Assembly: GCF_003056305.1 (NCBI RefSeq)
Contig: NZ_PYVX01000001.1
Coordinates: 186,001-250,000 of the forward strand
DNA: 64,000 nucleotides
Direction of reading: 5' to 3'
From: Halomonas denitrificans
Lineage (GTDB): Bacteria > Pseudomonadota > Gammaproteobacteria > Pseudomonadales > Halomonadaceae
Within the stretch, counting starts at the first letter, position 1; each line of letters opens with the position of its first letter. Below are positions 33,411-42,419 of this stretch, piece after piece. Under the pieces are notes generated by a model. It was not told the DNA's origin and made no database searches. It worked only from the letters and a program-made list of their open reading frames with translations. The position numbers and the translations under genes are program-made.

Positions 33411-34355
33411 TCAGGCGAAGGCGGCGCGAAAGCGCCGGTAATCCTCAAGCGCCGGCTCGGTGGCGACCGCCTTCAGCCGCACCTCCTGCCCCGGCAGGCA
33501 CTGGGCCAGCCGGGAACAGGCCAGCGGCGTGAGGGCGCCGAGCCGAGGATACCCGCCGATGGTCTGGCGATCGTTGAGCAGGGCGATGGGCTGGCCGTCG
33601 GGCGGCACCTGCACGGCGCCAAGGCCGATCCCCTCGGAGATCATGCTGGTCATCCGGCAGGATAGCGGCGGGCCGGCGAGCCGGACGCCCATGCGATCGG
33701 CACGATCGTCCACCCGCCAGGGCGCGTTGAAGGCCCGGTAGAGACTCTCCCCGCTGAACTCCCCCACCTGGGCCCCCGGCAGCAGCGACAGCTCGGCGGG
33801 CCGGCGATAGTCGATCCGCGCCTCGGAGGGGGCCTCGTGCCCCAGCTCGCACCCCCTTCCGGCGCGCTGCGGCGTGACCCGCAGGCGATCGCCCTCGGCC
33901 AGCCGATGGCCCCGGCCGTCGTGGCCGCCGAGCCCCTCGCGCACCACGCAGGCGACGCTGCCGAGCACCGGCGGCGCCGCGAAGCCTCCGGCCACCGCCA
34001 GGTAGGCCCTCAGGCCGTTGACCGGCGTGGCGAAGGCGAGGCGCTGGCCGGCCTCGAGTGAGAACGACCGCCAGCCATCGAGCGGCGCGCCGTCGAGGGT
34101 CGCGCCGAGGTCCGCCCCGGCCACGGCCACCGTCAGGTCGCGCTCGGCGACCAGTTCCAGGCCGCCGAAGGTCACCTCCAGGGCCGGCGTGCCCCAGGCA
34201 TTGCCGACGAGGTGGTTGGCCCAGGCCCAGCCGTGCAGGTCCGCCGGCCCGCCCTGGGTCACGCCCAGCCGGCGCACGCCGCAGCGCCCGGCATCCTGAA
34301 GCAGCGCCAGGGGACCCGCGCGCATCACGCGCAGGCCGTCGACGGCATCGCTCAT
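33411..34355 (-). CDS. pxpC: 5-oxoprolinase subunit PxpC (carboxyltransferase C-type)
   Basis: This is a 314-residue subunit of the ATP-dependent bacterial 5-oxoprolinase PxpABC, which opens 5-oxoproline to glutamate. The KipA/biotin-dependent carboxyltransferase-like (AHS2) domain is seen in LQDAGRCGVRRLGVTQGGPADLHGWAWANHLVGN, the LGATLDG loop, and RMGVRLAGPPL with SEGIGLGAVQVPPDGQPIALLNDRQTIGGYPRLG. The start overlaps the pxpB stop by 4 bases (ATGA). It is the last gene of pxpABC. Confidence 0.93.
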   Translation of the reverse strand: MSDAVDGLRVMRAGPLALLQDAGRCGVRRLGVTQGGPADLHGWAWANHLVGNAWGTPALEVTFGGLELVAERDLTVAVAGADLGATLDGAPLDGWRSFSLEAGQRLAFATPVNGLRAYLAVAGGFAAPPVLGSVACVVREGLGGHDGRGHRLAEGDRLRVTPQRAGRGCELGHEAPSEARIDYRRPAELSLLPGAQVGEFSGESLYRAFNAPWRVDDRADRMGVRLAGPPLSCRMTSMISEGIGLGAVQVPPDGQPIALLNDRQTIGGYPRLGALTPLACSRLAQCLPGQEVRLKAVATEPALEDYRRFRAAFA

Positions 34356-35080
34356 CGCGCCTCCTCCATCGGGCGGGCATCGCCGCCCCGTCGTTCGAAT
34401 TCGGCGCGCTCGATGGGCACGAAGCGCACCCGATCGCCCACCTGCAACAGGCTGAACCCCTCGCGGTCGCGATCGAAGAGCACCGCCGGAGTGCGGCCGA
34501 TGAGGTTCCAGCCGCCCGGCGTGACCGCGGGATAGGCCGCGGTCTGGCGGCCGGCCACGGCCACGCTGCCCGCCGGTACCCGGCGACGCGGGGTCTCCAG
34601 GCGCGGCGCCTCGAGCCGCGCATCGACGCTGCCCATGAAGGCGAAGCCCGGGGCGAAGCCCAGGGCGAAGACCCGGTAGGTCCGCTCGCTGTGACAGGCG
34701 ATCACCGCCTCGCGGCTCATCCCCGCGAGCTCGGCCAGTCGGCCAAGCTCCGGCCCCACCGAGGCGTCGTACCACACCGGCAGCTCCTTGACCGGGGCAT
34801 CAGCCGCCTCCTCGTCCGGGGTGAGCCGCGCCAGCAGTGCCCCCAGCCGCTGGCGGGCCTCGGCCGGCGAGAGCCGCAGCGGGTCGAAGATCACCAGCAG
34901 GGTCGTGTAGGACGGCACCAGGTCGACCAGCGTCTCGCCGAAGGCCGCCTCGCACTCCCTCACCAGGGCGGTGAGCCAGGGCATGTTGGCCTCGTCGATG
35001 GTGTCGAACAGGCGCACCATCCAGCCGTCGAGGCCGGCGGGCTCGAGGCGCGGCAGGCCGCGGGGGAGACGCCGGCTCAT
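34352..35080 (-). CDS. pxpB: 5-oxoprolinase subunit PxpB
   Basis: This is a 242-residue KipI/AHS1-type subunit of 5-oxoprolinase that works as a heteromer with PxpC. Landmarks are the N-terminal [12 protein letters not shown] and [13 protein letters not shown], then [24 protein letters not shown], the [19 protein letters not shown] motif and [11 protein letters not shown]. In Bacillus the homologue KipI inhibits the sporulation kinase KinA; in this gene order the enzymatic role is the natural reading. It overlaps pxpA and pxpC by 4 bases on each side. Confidence 0.93.
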   Translation of the reverse strand: MSRRLPRGLPRLEPAGLDGWMVRLFDTIDEANMPWLTALVRECEAAFGETLVDLVPSYTTLLVIFDPLRLSPAEARQRLGALLARLTPDEEAADAPVKELPVWYDASVGPELGRLAELAGMSREAVIACHSERTYRVFALGFAPGFAFMGSVDARLEAPRLETPRRRVPAGSVAVAGRQTAAYPAVTPGGWNLIGRTPAVLFDRDREGFSLLQVGDRVRFVPIERAEFERRGGDARPMEEAR

Positions 35081-35832
35081 GAGCCGCTCGCGGAGCCGTC
35101 GAGGGCCTCGCGGATCGCCCGGATGGCGGCGATCGACTCGGCGTTGTCGCCGTGCACGCAGAGGGTGTCGGCGGCCAGCACCAGCTGGCTGCCGTCGCTC
35201 GCCGTCAGCGGCTCGCCACGGGCGATGCGCCGGGCCTGGTCGACGATCACCTCGGGGTCGTGGTGCACGGCGCCCGGCTCGCGCCGGGAGACCAGCCGCC
35301 CCTCGGCGTCGTAGGCGCGATCGGCGAAGGCCTCGAACCACAGGGTCACGCCGTGGCGCTCGGCCAGCTCACGCGTCGCGGACGGGTCCCGGGTGGCCAT
35401 CACCATCAGCGGCAGGCGGGGGTCATAGGCGACCAGCGCGCGCATCACCGCCGCGAGGATCTCGGGGTCGCGCATCATGTCGTTGTAGAGGGCGCCGTGG
35501 GGCTTGACGTAGCCGACCTCCAGCCCCTCGGCCCGACACACCCCGGCCAGGGCGCCGACCTGGTAGAGCACCAGGTTCTCGACCTCCTCGGCCGTGCAGG
35601 CCATCGAGCGCCGGCCGAAGCCGACCATGTCCGGATAGGCGGGGTGGGCCCCCACGGTGACCCCGTGGCGCTTGGCGAGGCGCACGGTCATGCGGATCAC
35701 GTCGGGGTCGGAGGCGTGGAAGCCGCAGGCGACGTTGGCGAGGTCGACGTGGGGCATGACCTCGTCGTCCAGCCCCATGACCCAGGGACCGAAGCTCTCG
35801 CCCATGTCGGCGTTGAGCAGCAGGCGCTTCAT
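35077..35832 (-). CDS. pxpA: 5-oxoprolinase subunit PxpA (LamB/YcsF family)
   Basis: This is a 251-residue LamB/YcsF protein and the third component of 5-oxoprolinase. The family signature [13 protein letters not shown] opens the protein, followed by [38 protein letters not shown] and LCVHGDN near the end. GGAGGAG precedes the ATG at 35832. It is the first gene of a tightly overlapping pxpA-pxpB-pxpC operon and is divergent from the TRAP transporter genes. Confidence 0.94.
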   Translation of the reverse strand: MKRLLLNADMGESFGPWVMGLDDEVMPHVDLANVACGFHASDPDVIRMTVRLAKRHGVTVGAHPAYPDMVGFGRRSMACTAEEVENLVLYQVGALAGVCRAEGLEVGYVKPHGALYNDMMRDPEILAAVMRALVAYDPRLPLMVMATRDPSATRELAERHGVTLWFEAFADRAYDAEGRLVSRREPGAVHHDPEVIVDQARRIARGEPLTASDGSQLVLAADTLCVHGDNAESIAAIRAIREALDGSASGS

Positions 35833-36052
35833 GCTCCATCTCCTCCAAACGAGTATTTGACGAGAATTTATCAACGTTTTATCGATAAGACATCGTTCTT
35901 TAGTCTACAGATCGTTGACTCTGACTCCCTCGCCTCCCTAATCTGCCGTCCAGACACCCGCTAGACTGGTTCGTGACGACCCGCCGGCGGCGCCCTGCGA
36001 CGCCGCCCGCCGTCCCGCCACGACCCCACGCATTCGACACGAGGTACCGCCC
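35833..36052. promoter_or_regulatory. Divergent promoter region pxpA / dctP with TTATCGATAA palindrome
   Basis: This 220-base gap is markedly AT-rich on its pxpA side. It contains the perfect 10-bp palindrome TTATCGATAA at 35879-35888, preceded by a TTTATCAACG stretch, so TTATC half sites occur more than once. It is a plausible operator for one of the two flanking regulators, controlling both arms together. No defined consensus was matched. Confidence 0.4.
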
Positions 36053-37054
36053 ATGACCGTCCGCTTCCCGCTCCGCTCCCTGACCTCGGCCGCCGTCCTT
36101 GGTCTCAGCCTAGCCACCCTGGGCGGCACCGCCCAGGCGGCGACCGAGTGGAACATGCCCACGCCCTATGGCGACATGACCTTCCACACCGTCAACATCC
36201 GCGAGTTCGCCGATGACGTGCGCGAGGCCACCGACGGCGAGCTGGACATCACCGTGCACTCCAACGGCTCGCTGATCGGCCACGCCGAGATCAAGAACTC
36301 GGTGCGGCGCGGCATCGTGCCCATCGGCGAGCTGATCATGTCGCGGCTGGCCAACGAGAACCCGATCTTCGAGGTCGACTCCGTGCCCTACCTCGCCTCG
36401 AGCTACGAGAATGCCGAACTCCTCTGGGAGGCCTCCCGCGAGGTGATCGCCGAGGAGCTCGCCGAGCAGCGCCTGCGCCTGCTGTTCGCCGTGCCGTGGC
36501 CGCCCCAGGGCATCTACACCCAGCAGGCGGTGGAAGAACCCGACGACCTCAAGAACCTGAGCATGCGGGCCTACAACACCGCCAGCGAGCGCTTCGCCCA
36601 GCTGGTCGGCGCCGTGCCGACCCAGGTCGAGGTGCCGGACATCCCCACCGCCTTCAGCACCGGGCGCGTCGGCGCCATGATCACCTCGCCGGCCACCGGT
36701 GCCGACACCAAGGCCTGGGACTACCTGAGCCACTTCAACCATGCCCAGCTGTGGCTGCCGAAGAACATGGTGATCGTCAGCGAGAAGGCCTTCTCGCGCC
36801 TCGACGAGGCGACCCGGCAGGCCGTGCTCGAGGCAGCCGAGGCGGCCGAGACCCGCGGCTGGGAGATGAGCCGCCAGGAAACCGCCGACGCCCTCGCGGT
36901 GCTCAAGGAGAACGGCATCGAGGTCAGCGAGCCGACGCCCGAGCTCGCCACCCTGCTCGAGGAGGTCGGCGCGACCATGACCGAGGAGTGGGCCGGCCGC
37001 GCCGGTGACCAGGGCGCCGCCATCCTCGAGGCCTACGAGGCCGCTCGCGACTGA
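36053..37054 (+). CDS. dctP: TRAP transporter substrate-binding protein DctP
   Basis: This is a 333-residue periplasmic DctP-family (TRAP) binding protein. The signal peptide ends at AQA (about residue 29). The mature protein has the family pattern GDMTFHTVNIREFADDVREAT, SNGSLIGHAEIKNSVRRGIVPIGE and a central MRAYNTASERFAQLVGAVPTQVEV with the substrate carboxylate-binding Arg region. It heads dctP-dctQ-dctM. The substrate is not readable from sequence; the divergent pxpABC suggests 5-oxoproline or a related acid. Confidence 0.93.
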   Translation: MTVRFPLRSLTSAAVLGLSLATLGGTAQAATEWNMPTPYGDMTFHTVNIREFADDVREATDGELDITVHSNGSLIGHAEIKNSVRRGIVPIGELIMSRLANENPIFEVDSVPYLASSYENAELLWEASREVIAEELAEQRLRLLFAVPWPPQGIYTQQAVEEPDDLKNLSMRAYNTASERFAQLVGAVPTQVEVPDIPTAFSTGRVGAMITSPATGADTKAWDYLSHFNHAQLWLPKNMVIVSEKAFSRLDEATRQAVLEAAEAAETRGWEMSRQETADALAVLKENGIEVSEPTPELATLLEEVGATMTEEWAGRAGDQGAAILEAYEAARD

Positions 37055-37107
37055 TCCGCCCTCCTCTGCCGGGGCCCTCGCCCCGGCAGCTGCCTCTGGA
37101 CCCTGCC

Positions 37108-37659
37108 ATGACCTATCGCCTCAGACCCCTCTACCAGCTGGGCGGCTACCTGGCCGCCCTCTGCCTGTGCCTGATCTGCGCGCTGATCACCGCCCAGATC
37201 CTCGGCCGCCTCGTCGACCGCTTTGCCACCGCCCTCGGCGGCGACCGCATCGGCCTGGCGATTCCCGGCCTCGCCGAGATCTCCGGCTTCCTGCTGGTCG
37301 GTGCCAGCTTCCTCGGGCTCGCCTATACCTTCGTGCACGGCGGCCATATCCGCGTGACGCTGCTGGTCGGTCGGCTCTCGCCAGCCCCGCGCGCCTTCGT
37401 CGAGGTCTTCTGCCTGAGCATCGCGCTGATCCTCGCCCTCTACCTCGGCTGGTACCTCTACTGGCTGCTGGCCGACAGCATCGCCTTCAACGAGACCTCC
37501 TACGGCCTGCTGCGCATCCCGCTGTGGATTCCCCAGTCCGCCATGCTCACCGGCGTGGTGCTGTTCTGCCTGGCGCTCGCCGAGGCCTGGTGGGCAACCC
37601 TGGTGACCGCCGTGACCCGGCCCTCCTCCTTCACCATCGACGACAGCGGCCAGGAATGA
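37108..37659 (+). CDS. dctQ: TRAP transporter small permease DctQ
   Basis: This 183-residue small membrane subunit has four hydrophobic helices (about residues 10-30, 50-72, 90-115 and 130-155). The Gly/His loop TFVHGGHIRVTLLVGRL between helices 2 and 3 is characteristic of DctQ. It lies between dctP and dctM and is required for the Na+-coupled TRAP importer. The C-terminal 20 residues are polar and cytoplasmic. Confidence 0.92.
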   Translation: MTYRLRPLYQLGGYLAALCLCLICALITAQILGRLVDRFATALGGDRIGLAIPGLAEISGFLLVGASFLGLAYTFVHGGHIRVTLLVGRLSPAPRAFVEVFCLSIALILALYLGWYLYWLLADSIAFNETSYGLLRIPLWIPQSAMLTGVVLFCLALAEAWWATLVTAVTRPSSFTIDDSGQE

Positions 37660-37675
37660 GCCCGGGAGACACACC

Positions 37676-38971
37676 ATGCTCGTGATGATGACGATCCTCT
37701 TCGTCGCCCTGATGCTGCTGCTCGGCAGCGGCGTCTGGGTGGCCTTCTCGCTGCTGGGACTGGGCTGGCTCGGGCTCTCGCAGTTCACCTCGGTGCCCAC
37801 CGGCGACGTGCTCGCCTCCAACGTCTGGGGCGAGAGCTACAGCTGGGAGCTCACGGCGCTGCCGATGTTCATCTGGATGGGCGAGATCCTGTTCCGCTCG
37901 CGGCTCGCCGACGACATGTTCACCGGCCTCTCGCCCTGGATGCAGCGCATCCCGGGGCGCCTGCTGCACACCAACGTGGTCGGCTGCGGCCTGTTCGCCG
38001 CCGTCTCCGGCTCCTCGGCGGCCACCTGCGCCACCATGGGCAAGATGACCATTCCCGAGCTCACCCGCCGCGGCTACGACGAGCAGCTGGTGATCGGCAC
38101 CCTGGCCGGCTCCGCGACCCTGGGCCTGCTGATCCCGCCGTCGATCATCCTGATCGTCTACGGCGTCGCCACCGACCAGTCCATCGCGCGGCTGTTCATG
38201 GCCGGCATCTTCCCGGGGCTGCTGCTGATCTCGCTGTTCGCCGGCTACCTGATGCTCTGGTCCTGGCGCTTCCCGGACAAGGTGCCCCCCGCCGAGGCCG
38301 GCCTGCCGCTGGGCGAGAAGCTGCGCCGGGCGCGCCGGCTGATCCCCCTGCTGGCCCTGATCGTCGGGGTCATCGGTTCGATCTACGCGGGGCTCGCCTC
38401 GCCCACCGAGGCGGCGGCCGTGGGGGTGGTGCTCTCGCTGCTGCTGGCCCGGGTCCAAGGCAACATGAGCGGCGGGGTCTTTCGCGACGCCCTGCTTGGT
38501 GCGGTGCGCACCTCGACGATGATCGCCTTCATCCTCGCCGGTGCCGCCTTCCTCACCGCGGCCATGGGCTTCACCGGCCTGCCCCGGGAGCTCGCCGCCT
38601 GGATCGGCACCCTGGGGCTCTCGCCGGTCATGCTGCTGGCGGCCCTGACGCTGTTCTTCATCCTGCTGGGCTGCTTCCTCGACGGCATCTCGGTGGTGGT
38701 GCTGACCACCTCCATCATGCTGCCGATGGTCGAGGCCGCCGGCATCGACCTGATCTGGTTCGGCATCTACCTGGTCATCGTGGTGGAGATGTCGCAGATC
38801 ACCCCGCCGGTGGGCTTCAACCTCTTCGTGCTGCAGGGCATGACGGGGCGCAACATCCTCTCGATCGCCTGGGCCGCCCTGCCGTTCTTCTTCCTGATGA
38901 TGCTCGGCGTGGTGCTGATCAGCCTCTTCCCCGGCATCGTGACCTGGCTGCCCCAGGCCATGGGCAATTGA
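37676..38971 (+). CDS. dctM: TRAP transporter large permease DctM
   Basis: This is a 431-residue large membrane subunit of the TRAP importer, with about 12 helices and two re-entrant hairpins. Signature stretches are AVSGSSAATCATMGKMTIPEL, GTLAGSATLGLLIPPSIILIVYG (Na+-site region) and, in the second half, ITPPVGFNLFVLQG. The start lies 16 bases after dctQ with a GGGAG site. It completes a functional DctPQM set. Confidence 0.95.
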   Translation: MLVMMTILFVALMLLLGSGVWVAFSLLGLGWLGLSQFTSVPTGDVLASNVWGESYSWELTALPMFIWMGEILFRSRLADDMFTGLSPWMQRIPGRLLHTNVVGCGLFAAVSGSSAATCATMGKMTIPELTRRGYDEQLVIGTLAGSATLGLLIPPSIILIVYGVATDQSIARLFMAGIFPGLLLISLFAGYLMLWSWRFPDKVPPAEAGLPLGEKLRRARRLIPLLALIVGVIGSIYAGLASPTEAAAVGVVLSLLLARVQGNMSGGVFRDALLGAVRTSTMIAFILAGAAFLTAAMGFTGLPRELAAWIGTLGLSPVMLLAALTLFFILLGCFLDGISVVVLTTSIMLPMVEAAGIDLIWFGIYLVIVVEMSQITPPVGFNLFVLQGMTGRNILSIAWAALPFFFLMMLGVVLISLFPGIVTWLPQAMGN

Positions 38972-39005
38972 TCGAACCGTTGGACTCATCGACAAGGAGC
39001 GGCAC

Positions 39006-39524
39006 ATGACGCGCGAACGGACACCCCGCAGCCCCATCGTCTCCTCGGAGCACCTGTCTCGCAGCAGCCAGGAGACCTCGGAGTTCGAGTTCGGCCTGAT
39101 CATCGCCGGGCATGCCTTCGACCGCTGGATGGTGCGCTGCATGACGGCCAGCGGCTACCCGGAGCTCGGCGCCCTGGACGTGCTGGTGCTGCACAGCGTC
39201 AACCACCGGGAGCGGGCCAAGCGCCAGGCGGACATCTGCCTGGTGCTCAACGTCGAGGATACCCACACGGTGACCTACGCCCTGAAGAAGCTGGGGCGCC
39301 TGGGACTGGTGGCCGGCGAGAAGCAGGGCAAGGAGAGCCTGTTTCGCACCACCGACCTGGGCCGTGAGGCCTGCAGCCGCTACGCCGAGATCCGCGAGGC
39401 CTGCCTGGTCGACTCGCTGGCCTCCATGGGCATCGAGCGCGAGGAGATGAGCCGCCTGGCGGGCCTGCTGCGCGCCATGTCCGGCCTCTACGACCAGGCC
39501 GCGCGTTGCGCGGCCTCGCTCTAG
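39006..39524 (+). CDS. Winged-helix (MarR-like) regulator linked to the TRAP genes
   Basis: This 172-residue protein has a central winged helix: the SGYPELGALDVLVLHSVNHRERAKRQADICLVLNVEDTHTVTYALKKLGRLGLVAGEKQGKES region resembles MarR/COG3355-type DNA-binding domains. Helical N- and C-terminal parts probably dimerise. It begins 34 bases after dctM on the same strand and so is likely in the TRAP operon. It probably controls transport, pxp or both in response to a small molecule; the ligand is unknown. Confidence 0.78.
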   Translation: MTRERTPRSPIVSSEHLSRSSQETSEFEFGLIIAGHAFDRWMVRCMTASGYPELGALDVLVLHSVNHRERAKRQADICLVLNVEDTHTVTYALKKLGRLGLVAGEKQGKESLFRTTDLGREACSRYAEIREACLVDSLASMGIEREEMSRLAGLLRAMSGLYDQAARCAASL

Positions 39525-39554
39525 GCAGGCCGTAACGGCTTTCTCTCGGCGGCG

Positions 39555-40355
39555 CTAGGCCGCGCAGCGCGGGTAGCGCCGCCGCGCCTGCCACAGGCTT
39601 AGCATGAACAGCAGGCCGCTGGTCGCCATCGACGAGGCCAGCGACAGGGCGAAGACCAGCAGGCCCGGCAGGTGGCCCACGCCGAGGTAGCTGACGACGC
39701 AGAAGGCGAGCAGGCTCAGCATGCCGCGCTGGGTCATGCTGACCGTGGTGCGGGCCACGTCGATCCCGTAGCGCTCGGAGAGCGCCCAGGCGATGGTCAG
39801 GATCCCTACCGGAAAGCCGAGGATGACGCCGGAGAGGGCCGGCCCGGAACGCGCGGCGAGCGTGGTCGCCAGGCTCACCAGCAGCCCCGCCAGCAGCCCG
39901 CGCAGCACCAGGTCGCCCCAGCCGGTGCTGGCCACCACCACCGGCTGACCCAGCCGCAGCCGGCGGTTGATCCCCTCCGCCATCGCAAGCACCGCCAGGT
40001 AGGCGACGACGACGCCGACCAGCCCGCCCGGCAGCCGGGTGAACAACAGCGCGCCGGGCACCCAGAGCAGGCTCGCGAGCGCCAGGCCCTGCAGAGCCGT
40101 GCGCCGCGCCGTGCTCACCACGAAGCAGACCGTGAAGAGCAGCGTCGCCACCAGCGCCTGCAGGGTGGAGAGCACGGCCTGCTGCACGAAGTCCGCCGAC
40201 TGCTCGCGCAGCATGAAGAAGTAGCCGGGCCCGAGGATCACCGGGGTGCCGGCGACGATGCCGCCGAGCCTCGGGCCCAGGCGCCCCACCGACAGCGCCA
40301 CCAGCATGACGATGCCGGCCGTGGCCAGCAGCTTGATCAGCAACGGCTGGAGCAT
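39555..40355 (-). CDS. Uncharacterised polytopic membrane protein
   Basis: I do not recognise the family with confidence. The 266-residue protein has about nine hydrophobic helices separated by short loops. A glycine-rich stretch GRLGPRLGGIVAGTPVILGPGYFFML follows the first helix. A similar pattern recurs in the second half (SGPALSGVILGFPVGILTIAWAL), which suggests an internal two-repeat transporter architecture. It converges on the winged-helix gene and lies downstream of the kinase gene with a 50-base gap on the same strand, so it may be cotranscribed with it. Confidence 0.75.
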   Translation of the reverse strand: MLQPLLIKLLATAGIVMLVALSVGRLGPRLGGIVAGTPVILGPGYFFMLREQSADFVQQAVLSTLQALVATLLFTVCFVVSTARRTALQGLALASLLWVPGALLFTRLPGGLVGVVVAYLAVLAMAEGINRRLRLGQPVVVASTGWGDLVLRGLLAGLLVSLATTLAARSGPALSGVILGFPVGILTIAWALSERYGIDVARTTVSMTQRGMLSLLAFCVVSYLGVGHLPGLLVFALSLASSMATSGLLFMLSLWQARRRYPRCAA

Positions 40356-40405
40356 AAGCGTCGACCCACCTCCCTGTGCGACGAGAAACCCGGCGAGCGA
40401 ATACC

Positions 40406-42253
40406 CTACTCGCTTTCGCGCGTCGCCGACAGTTCCGCCGCCTGGCGGGGGTTGCGCGGATAGAAGCGCTCGGGCTGGCGTTCGATATGGGCGAAGAAGC
40501 GGGTGTCCTTGTAGGGCATCTTCATGAAGCCCGAGACCCCGAGCCCCTCGATCAGCCCCACCGCATCGAGGATGTCCTCGAGCCGGCGGCGAAACTCCAC
40601 CTCCCGGGAGGGGTCCAGCAGGCGGTAGTGGCTATGGATCTTCAGGTGCTCGGGCAGCGCCTCGAAGATGATCATGCCGGTGTGGTGGATCTCGTTGAGC
40701 GCCTCCAGCGAGGTGATGATCGCCTCGGGCAGCACCAGGAACTCCTCGGGGTCCGGGCCATCCTCGAAGTAGCTGTGCAGGCGCGAGCGGTCCTCGAGCT
40801 CCGGCACCGCGCTGACCTCGTAGTGCAGCCGCATGCCGGGGGTGAGCACGAAGGGGCGATCGACGCTCTCCCGCTCCAGGTGCAGGGTGTCGCGGGCATT
40901 GAACAGGCAGCTCTTGAAGATCCCGCGGCGATGGATCGCCCGGGCGAGGGTCACCATGTTGTTGACCGCGGCGATGAAGGCCGGCTTGAGGCCGGGGTCG
41001 TGGAGGTTGAGCGAGGTGTCGATGTAGACGCCCTCGGCCTCCCAGCGCACCGCCAGCCCGCCGACCACCGGGTAGCGGCCGAGCCGGCTGACCGCGGCCA
41101 GGAAGGCCTTCTCGGTCTCGCCCATGTTCTGCATGAAGTTCTTGTAGTAGCGATCGAGCTGGACGTCGTTGACGTCGTTGAGCGTCTCGCGACCGCCCTC
41201 CTCGCGCAGGAAGGACTTGCGCGAGCTGTAGACCACGGTGTCGATCTCGCGCCCGGCGGGCCGGCTCCAGACCGGCACCAGCGGCGCCTCCTGGGGCGTG
41301 GGCAGGTCGAGCATCACCAACCGCCCCAGGCGCGGCATCTCGCGGATGAAGTGATCGCCGGCGCGCCGGCGTGTCTGCGGGTCGGGATCGAGCATGCCGT
41401 CGAGCATGCGCGCGAACTCCCGGGGCAGGCCGAGCGAGGTGGCGGGGATGGCCCGGTGGCCGAAGCGGCAGGACTGGGCCGAGGCCAGCGCATAGAGGGT
41501 CGCCGCCGCGCCCTGCTCGTCGAAGCGCGGCGAGGAGAGCGCGCCGTTGAGCTGCTCCTCGCCGATGAAATAGACGTCGCCCAGGCGGGCGTTGGTCTGT
41601 TGCAGGTTGTCCGACATCAGCTCCATGACGTTGGTCGCCACGAACTGCTGGTTGGCATCGAGCTGGGCGAACACCGAGGAGCCCCAGTCGATCAGCGCGA
41701 TGGTCTCGTGTTGCGCGTCGAAGACCAGGTTGGAGGGCTTGATGTCGCCGTGCACCACCGGCTTGCCGGCGGGCCCGCTCTCCCGGCGCAGGGCGCGCAG
41801 GATATCGGCCAGCTGGTCGGCGATGCGCACCACCAGGCGCGGCGAGAGCCGCCCCCGCTGCAGCGAGACCTCCTCGAGGTTGTAGCCCGGCGCCCGCTGC
41901 ATCACCAGGATCGACTGGCGGCGGACCCGCTGGAAGACGATCAGCTTCGGTACCCGCGGGTGGTCGACCTGCTCCAGCATGAAGGCCTCCTCCTCGAGGC
42001 GGTCCTGCAGGCGCTGGGGCAGGTTGACCCGGGTGAACTTGAAGACGTACTCCTCGCCCACCCCGGTGAAGCCGGCGAACACGAAGCCGTAGGCGCCCTT
42101 GCCGATCAGCTCGATGCCCCGGTAGCCCAGCTGCTCGAGCTGGGCCTGGCACAGCGACACCCACGCCTTGAGCTTGCGGGCGTCGTCGTGGCTGAGCAGG
42201 TAGATCGACTGCTCTTCCGGGATGTAGAACTGCTGCAGGGACGCCTGCGTCAT
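40406..42253 (-). CDS. Eukaryotic-type Ser/Thr protein kinase with unassigned C-terminal half
   Basis: This is a 615-residue cytoplasmic protein. A bilobal kinase fold spans about residues 43-320. The glycine loop is GKGAYGF (51-57), the ATP lysine is Lys72 in VFKF, the catalytic loop is HGDIKPSN with Asp170, and the metal motif is IDWG with Asp189 in place of DFG. All key residues are present, so activity is expected. The remaining 290 residues show no membrane segment and no family I recognise. It lies downstream of the bkd operon on the same strand (166-base gap), and the unknown membrane protein follows. Its substrate is unknown. The ATG at 42253 is preceded by AAGGAG. Confidence 0.85.
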   Translation of the reverse strand: MTQASLQQFYIPEEQSIYLLSHDDARKLKAWVSLCQAQLEQLGYRGIELIGKGAYGFVFAGFTGVGEEYVFKFTRVNLPQRLQDRLEEEAFMLEQVDHPRVPKLIVFQRVRRQSILVMQRAPGYNLEEVSLQRGRLSPRLVVRIADQLADILRALRRESGPAGKPVVHGDIKPSNLVFDAQHETIALIDWGSSVFAQLDANQQFVATNVMELMSDNLQQTNARLGDVYFIGEEQLNGALSSPRFDEQGAAATLYALASAQSCRFGHRAIPATSLGLPREFARMLDGMLDPDPQTRRRAGDHFIREMPRLGRLVMLDLPTPQEAPLVPVWSRPAGREIDTVVYSSRKSFLREEGGRETLNDVNDVQLDRYYKNFMQNMGETEKAFLAAVSRLGRYPVVGGLAVRWEAEGVYIDTSLNLHDPGLKPAFIAAVNNMVTLARAIHRRGIFKSCLFNARDTLHLERESVDRPFVLTPGMRLHYEVSAVPELEDRSRLHSYFEDGPDPEEFLVLPEAIITSLEALNEIHHTGMIIFEALPEHLKIHSHYRLLDPSREVEFRRRLEDILDAVGLIEGLGVSGFMKMPYKDTRFFAHIERQPERFYPRNPRQAAELSATRESE

Positions 42254-42340
42254 GACATGGGACTCCTTGCACAACCCAGTGGATCAGATCCCGTCGGCAA
42301 GTCTTCGCGAGGGCGCTGTGAACCCATCCCTGGGCGCTAC

Positions 42341-42360
42341 CTTTGCCATCCTTGGCAAAG
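42341..42360 (-). terminator. Hairpin between bkdB and the kinase gene
   Basis: CTTTGCC / GGCAAAG with a 6-base loop lies in the 166-base gap after the E2 gene. It lacks a T tract, so some read-through into the kinase gene is possible. Confidence 0.35.
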
Positions 42361-42419
42361 GACCCTCGCTTCGCCTTGCCCCCGGTATCCGGCATGGCGA
42401 GGAGCCGTGAAAGGCGCGC

